From Bacteroidota bacterium (GTDB lineage Bacteria > Bacteroidota > Bacteroidia > Bacteroidales > Dysgonomonadaceae): a stretch of DNA of 40,762 nucleotides. Under the pieces are notes generated by a model, which was not told the DNA's origin, searched no databases, and saw nothing but the letters and a program-made list of their open reading frames with translations. The stretch spans positions 1 to 40,762 of the forward strand of contig JAEWQF010000066.1 of assembly GCA_023399295.1 (NCBI GenBank). The letters are read 5' to 3'. Below are positions 40,327-40,762 of the stretch, piece after piece. The position numbers and the translations under genes are program-made. The stretch's first letter is position 1, and each line of letters starts with the position of its first letter.

Positions 40327-40762
40327 TTGATACAATACAAAATATCTATTGCGCTACTGCTTTTTTTGTTTCAATCTGTATTGCTGCTAGCTCAGCAAAA
40401 ACTATCAGGATCCGTGAATGACAGCGTCTCAGGGAAGCCGGTGTCTAATGTCTATCTCATGCTGATGGACGAGGATGGAAGCAGGATTCTTGCATACTCC
40501 TATTCACAACCAAATGGAGCATTTCACATCACGTTTCCTGACAATGGCGAGCTCTCATTCATGCTCACGACGTCCCATTTGGGGTATGCTCCCTGGCAAA
40601 AAAGAGTATCACACCACACAGAAAATCTGGAGATCAAGCTTCAGGAGACCACCATTCCGCTCAGGGAGGTCAAGGTCAAATCTACTCCCATTATGCAGCG
40701 GGGTGATACCATCGACTATTTCATCTCCAGTTTTGTCCGTCCGCAAGACCGCACGCTTGCCG
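40327..40762 (+). CDS. TonB-receptor-like outer-membrane protein, N-terminal part (cut by window edge)
   Basis: An open frame from after the TAA at 40321 to the window end. The only normal start codon before the signal peptide is TTG at 40327 (MIQYKISIALLLFLFQ..., cleavage after LLLA); no ATG is available. After it comes a carboxypeptidase-regulatory-like beta-sandwich: 'KLSGSVNDSVSGKPVSNVYLML', 'DEDGSRILAYSYSQPNGAFHITF', then 'HLGYAPWQKRV'. The stretch 'LREVKVKSTPIMQRGDTIDYFISSFV...QDRTLA' resembles the segment leading into the plug domain of outer-membrane barrels in this family. Such barrel proteins often accompany GLPGLI genes. The remaining two-thirds or more lie outside the window. Confidence 0.75.
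   Translation, partial: MIQYKISIALLLFLFQSVLLLAQQKLSGSVNDSVSGKPVSNVYLMLMDEDGSRILAYSYSQPNGAFHITFPDNGELSFMLTTSHLGYAPWQKRVSHHTENLEIKLQETTIPLREVKVKSTPIMQRGDTIDYFISSFVRPQDRTLA

Noticed and set aside
40321..40329. TAAGGTTTG as a -7 promoter element
   Set aside because: It has one extra base between TA and TTTG and overlaps the presumed start codon, so it would leave no room for a leader.

Overview
The window looks like chromosomal DNA from an anaerobic member of the Bacteroidales (Bacteroidetes), possibly Dysgonomonadaceae-like (Proteiniphilum or Petrimonas relatives). That placement is inference. It rests on Bacteroidetes-restricted families (GLPGLI, BACON, DUF4919, fimbrillin-like lipoproteins, Cys-type LRR), on promoters of the form TTG-N19/20-TAnnTTTG, on weak Shine-Dalgarno sites, and on meso-DAP dehydrogenase together with a flavodiiron protein. 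No rRNA, tRNA, CRISPR array, insertion sequence or prophage was seen.

Layout. 1-7.1 kb: an unrecognised protein cut by the left edge, then, on the minus strand, a two-BACON lipoprotein, a 1207-residue fimbrillin/LRR lipoprotein, a secreted nitroreductase-like protein and a DUF4919 protein. 7.2-10.7 kb: a minus-strand 2-oxoacid dehydrogenase operon (E1-alpha, E1-beta, E2; no E3). 11.0-12.5 kb: serA with a strong terminator. 12.5-16.9 kb: a secreted beta-lactamase-fold hydrolase, mnmE, and a TGS-linked uridine-kinase-like protein. 17.0-22.5 kb: a tight plus-strand operon of Na/Pi cotransporter, SUI1/YciH factor and an AddA-like helicase-nuclease.

22.5-29.7 kb: a secreted esterase, a GNAT protein, a DUF4126 membrane protein, two exported thioredoxin-fold proteins, flavodiiron protein FprA, lgt, ddh, and a rhomboid protease with a polyglutamate tail. 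29.8-34.6 kb: a glycogen/alpha-glucan operon (debranching enzyme, GT4 glycosyltransferase, GH57 amylase) closed by a bidirectional terminator. 34.6-37.0 kb: a minus-strand unit with a ZapB-like coiled coil, ZapA, a structured intergenic region that is a 6S-type RNA candidate, and ribonuclease Y. 37.2-38.0 kb: a B3/B4-domain protein.

38.0-40.8 kb: a visibly A/T-richer segment with two GLPGLI proteins flanking a 65-residue exported cysteine peptide, then the start of a large outer-membrane protein cut by the right edge. This segment is the most likely place for an undescribed system: a small secreted peptide is translationally coupled to a GLPGLI protein and followed by a TonB-receptor-like protein. 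Much of the rest is core Bacteroidales metabolism and cell biology.
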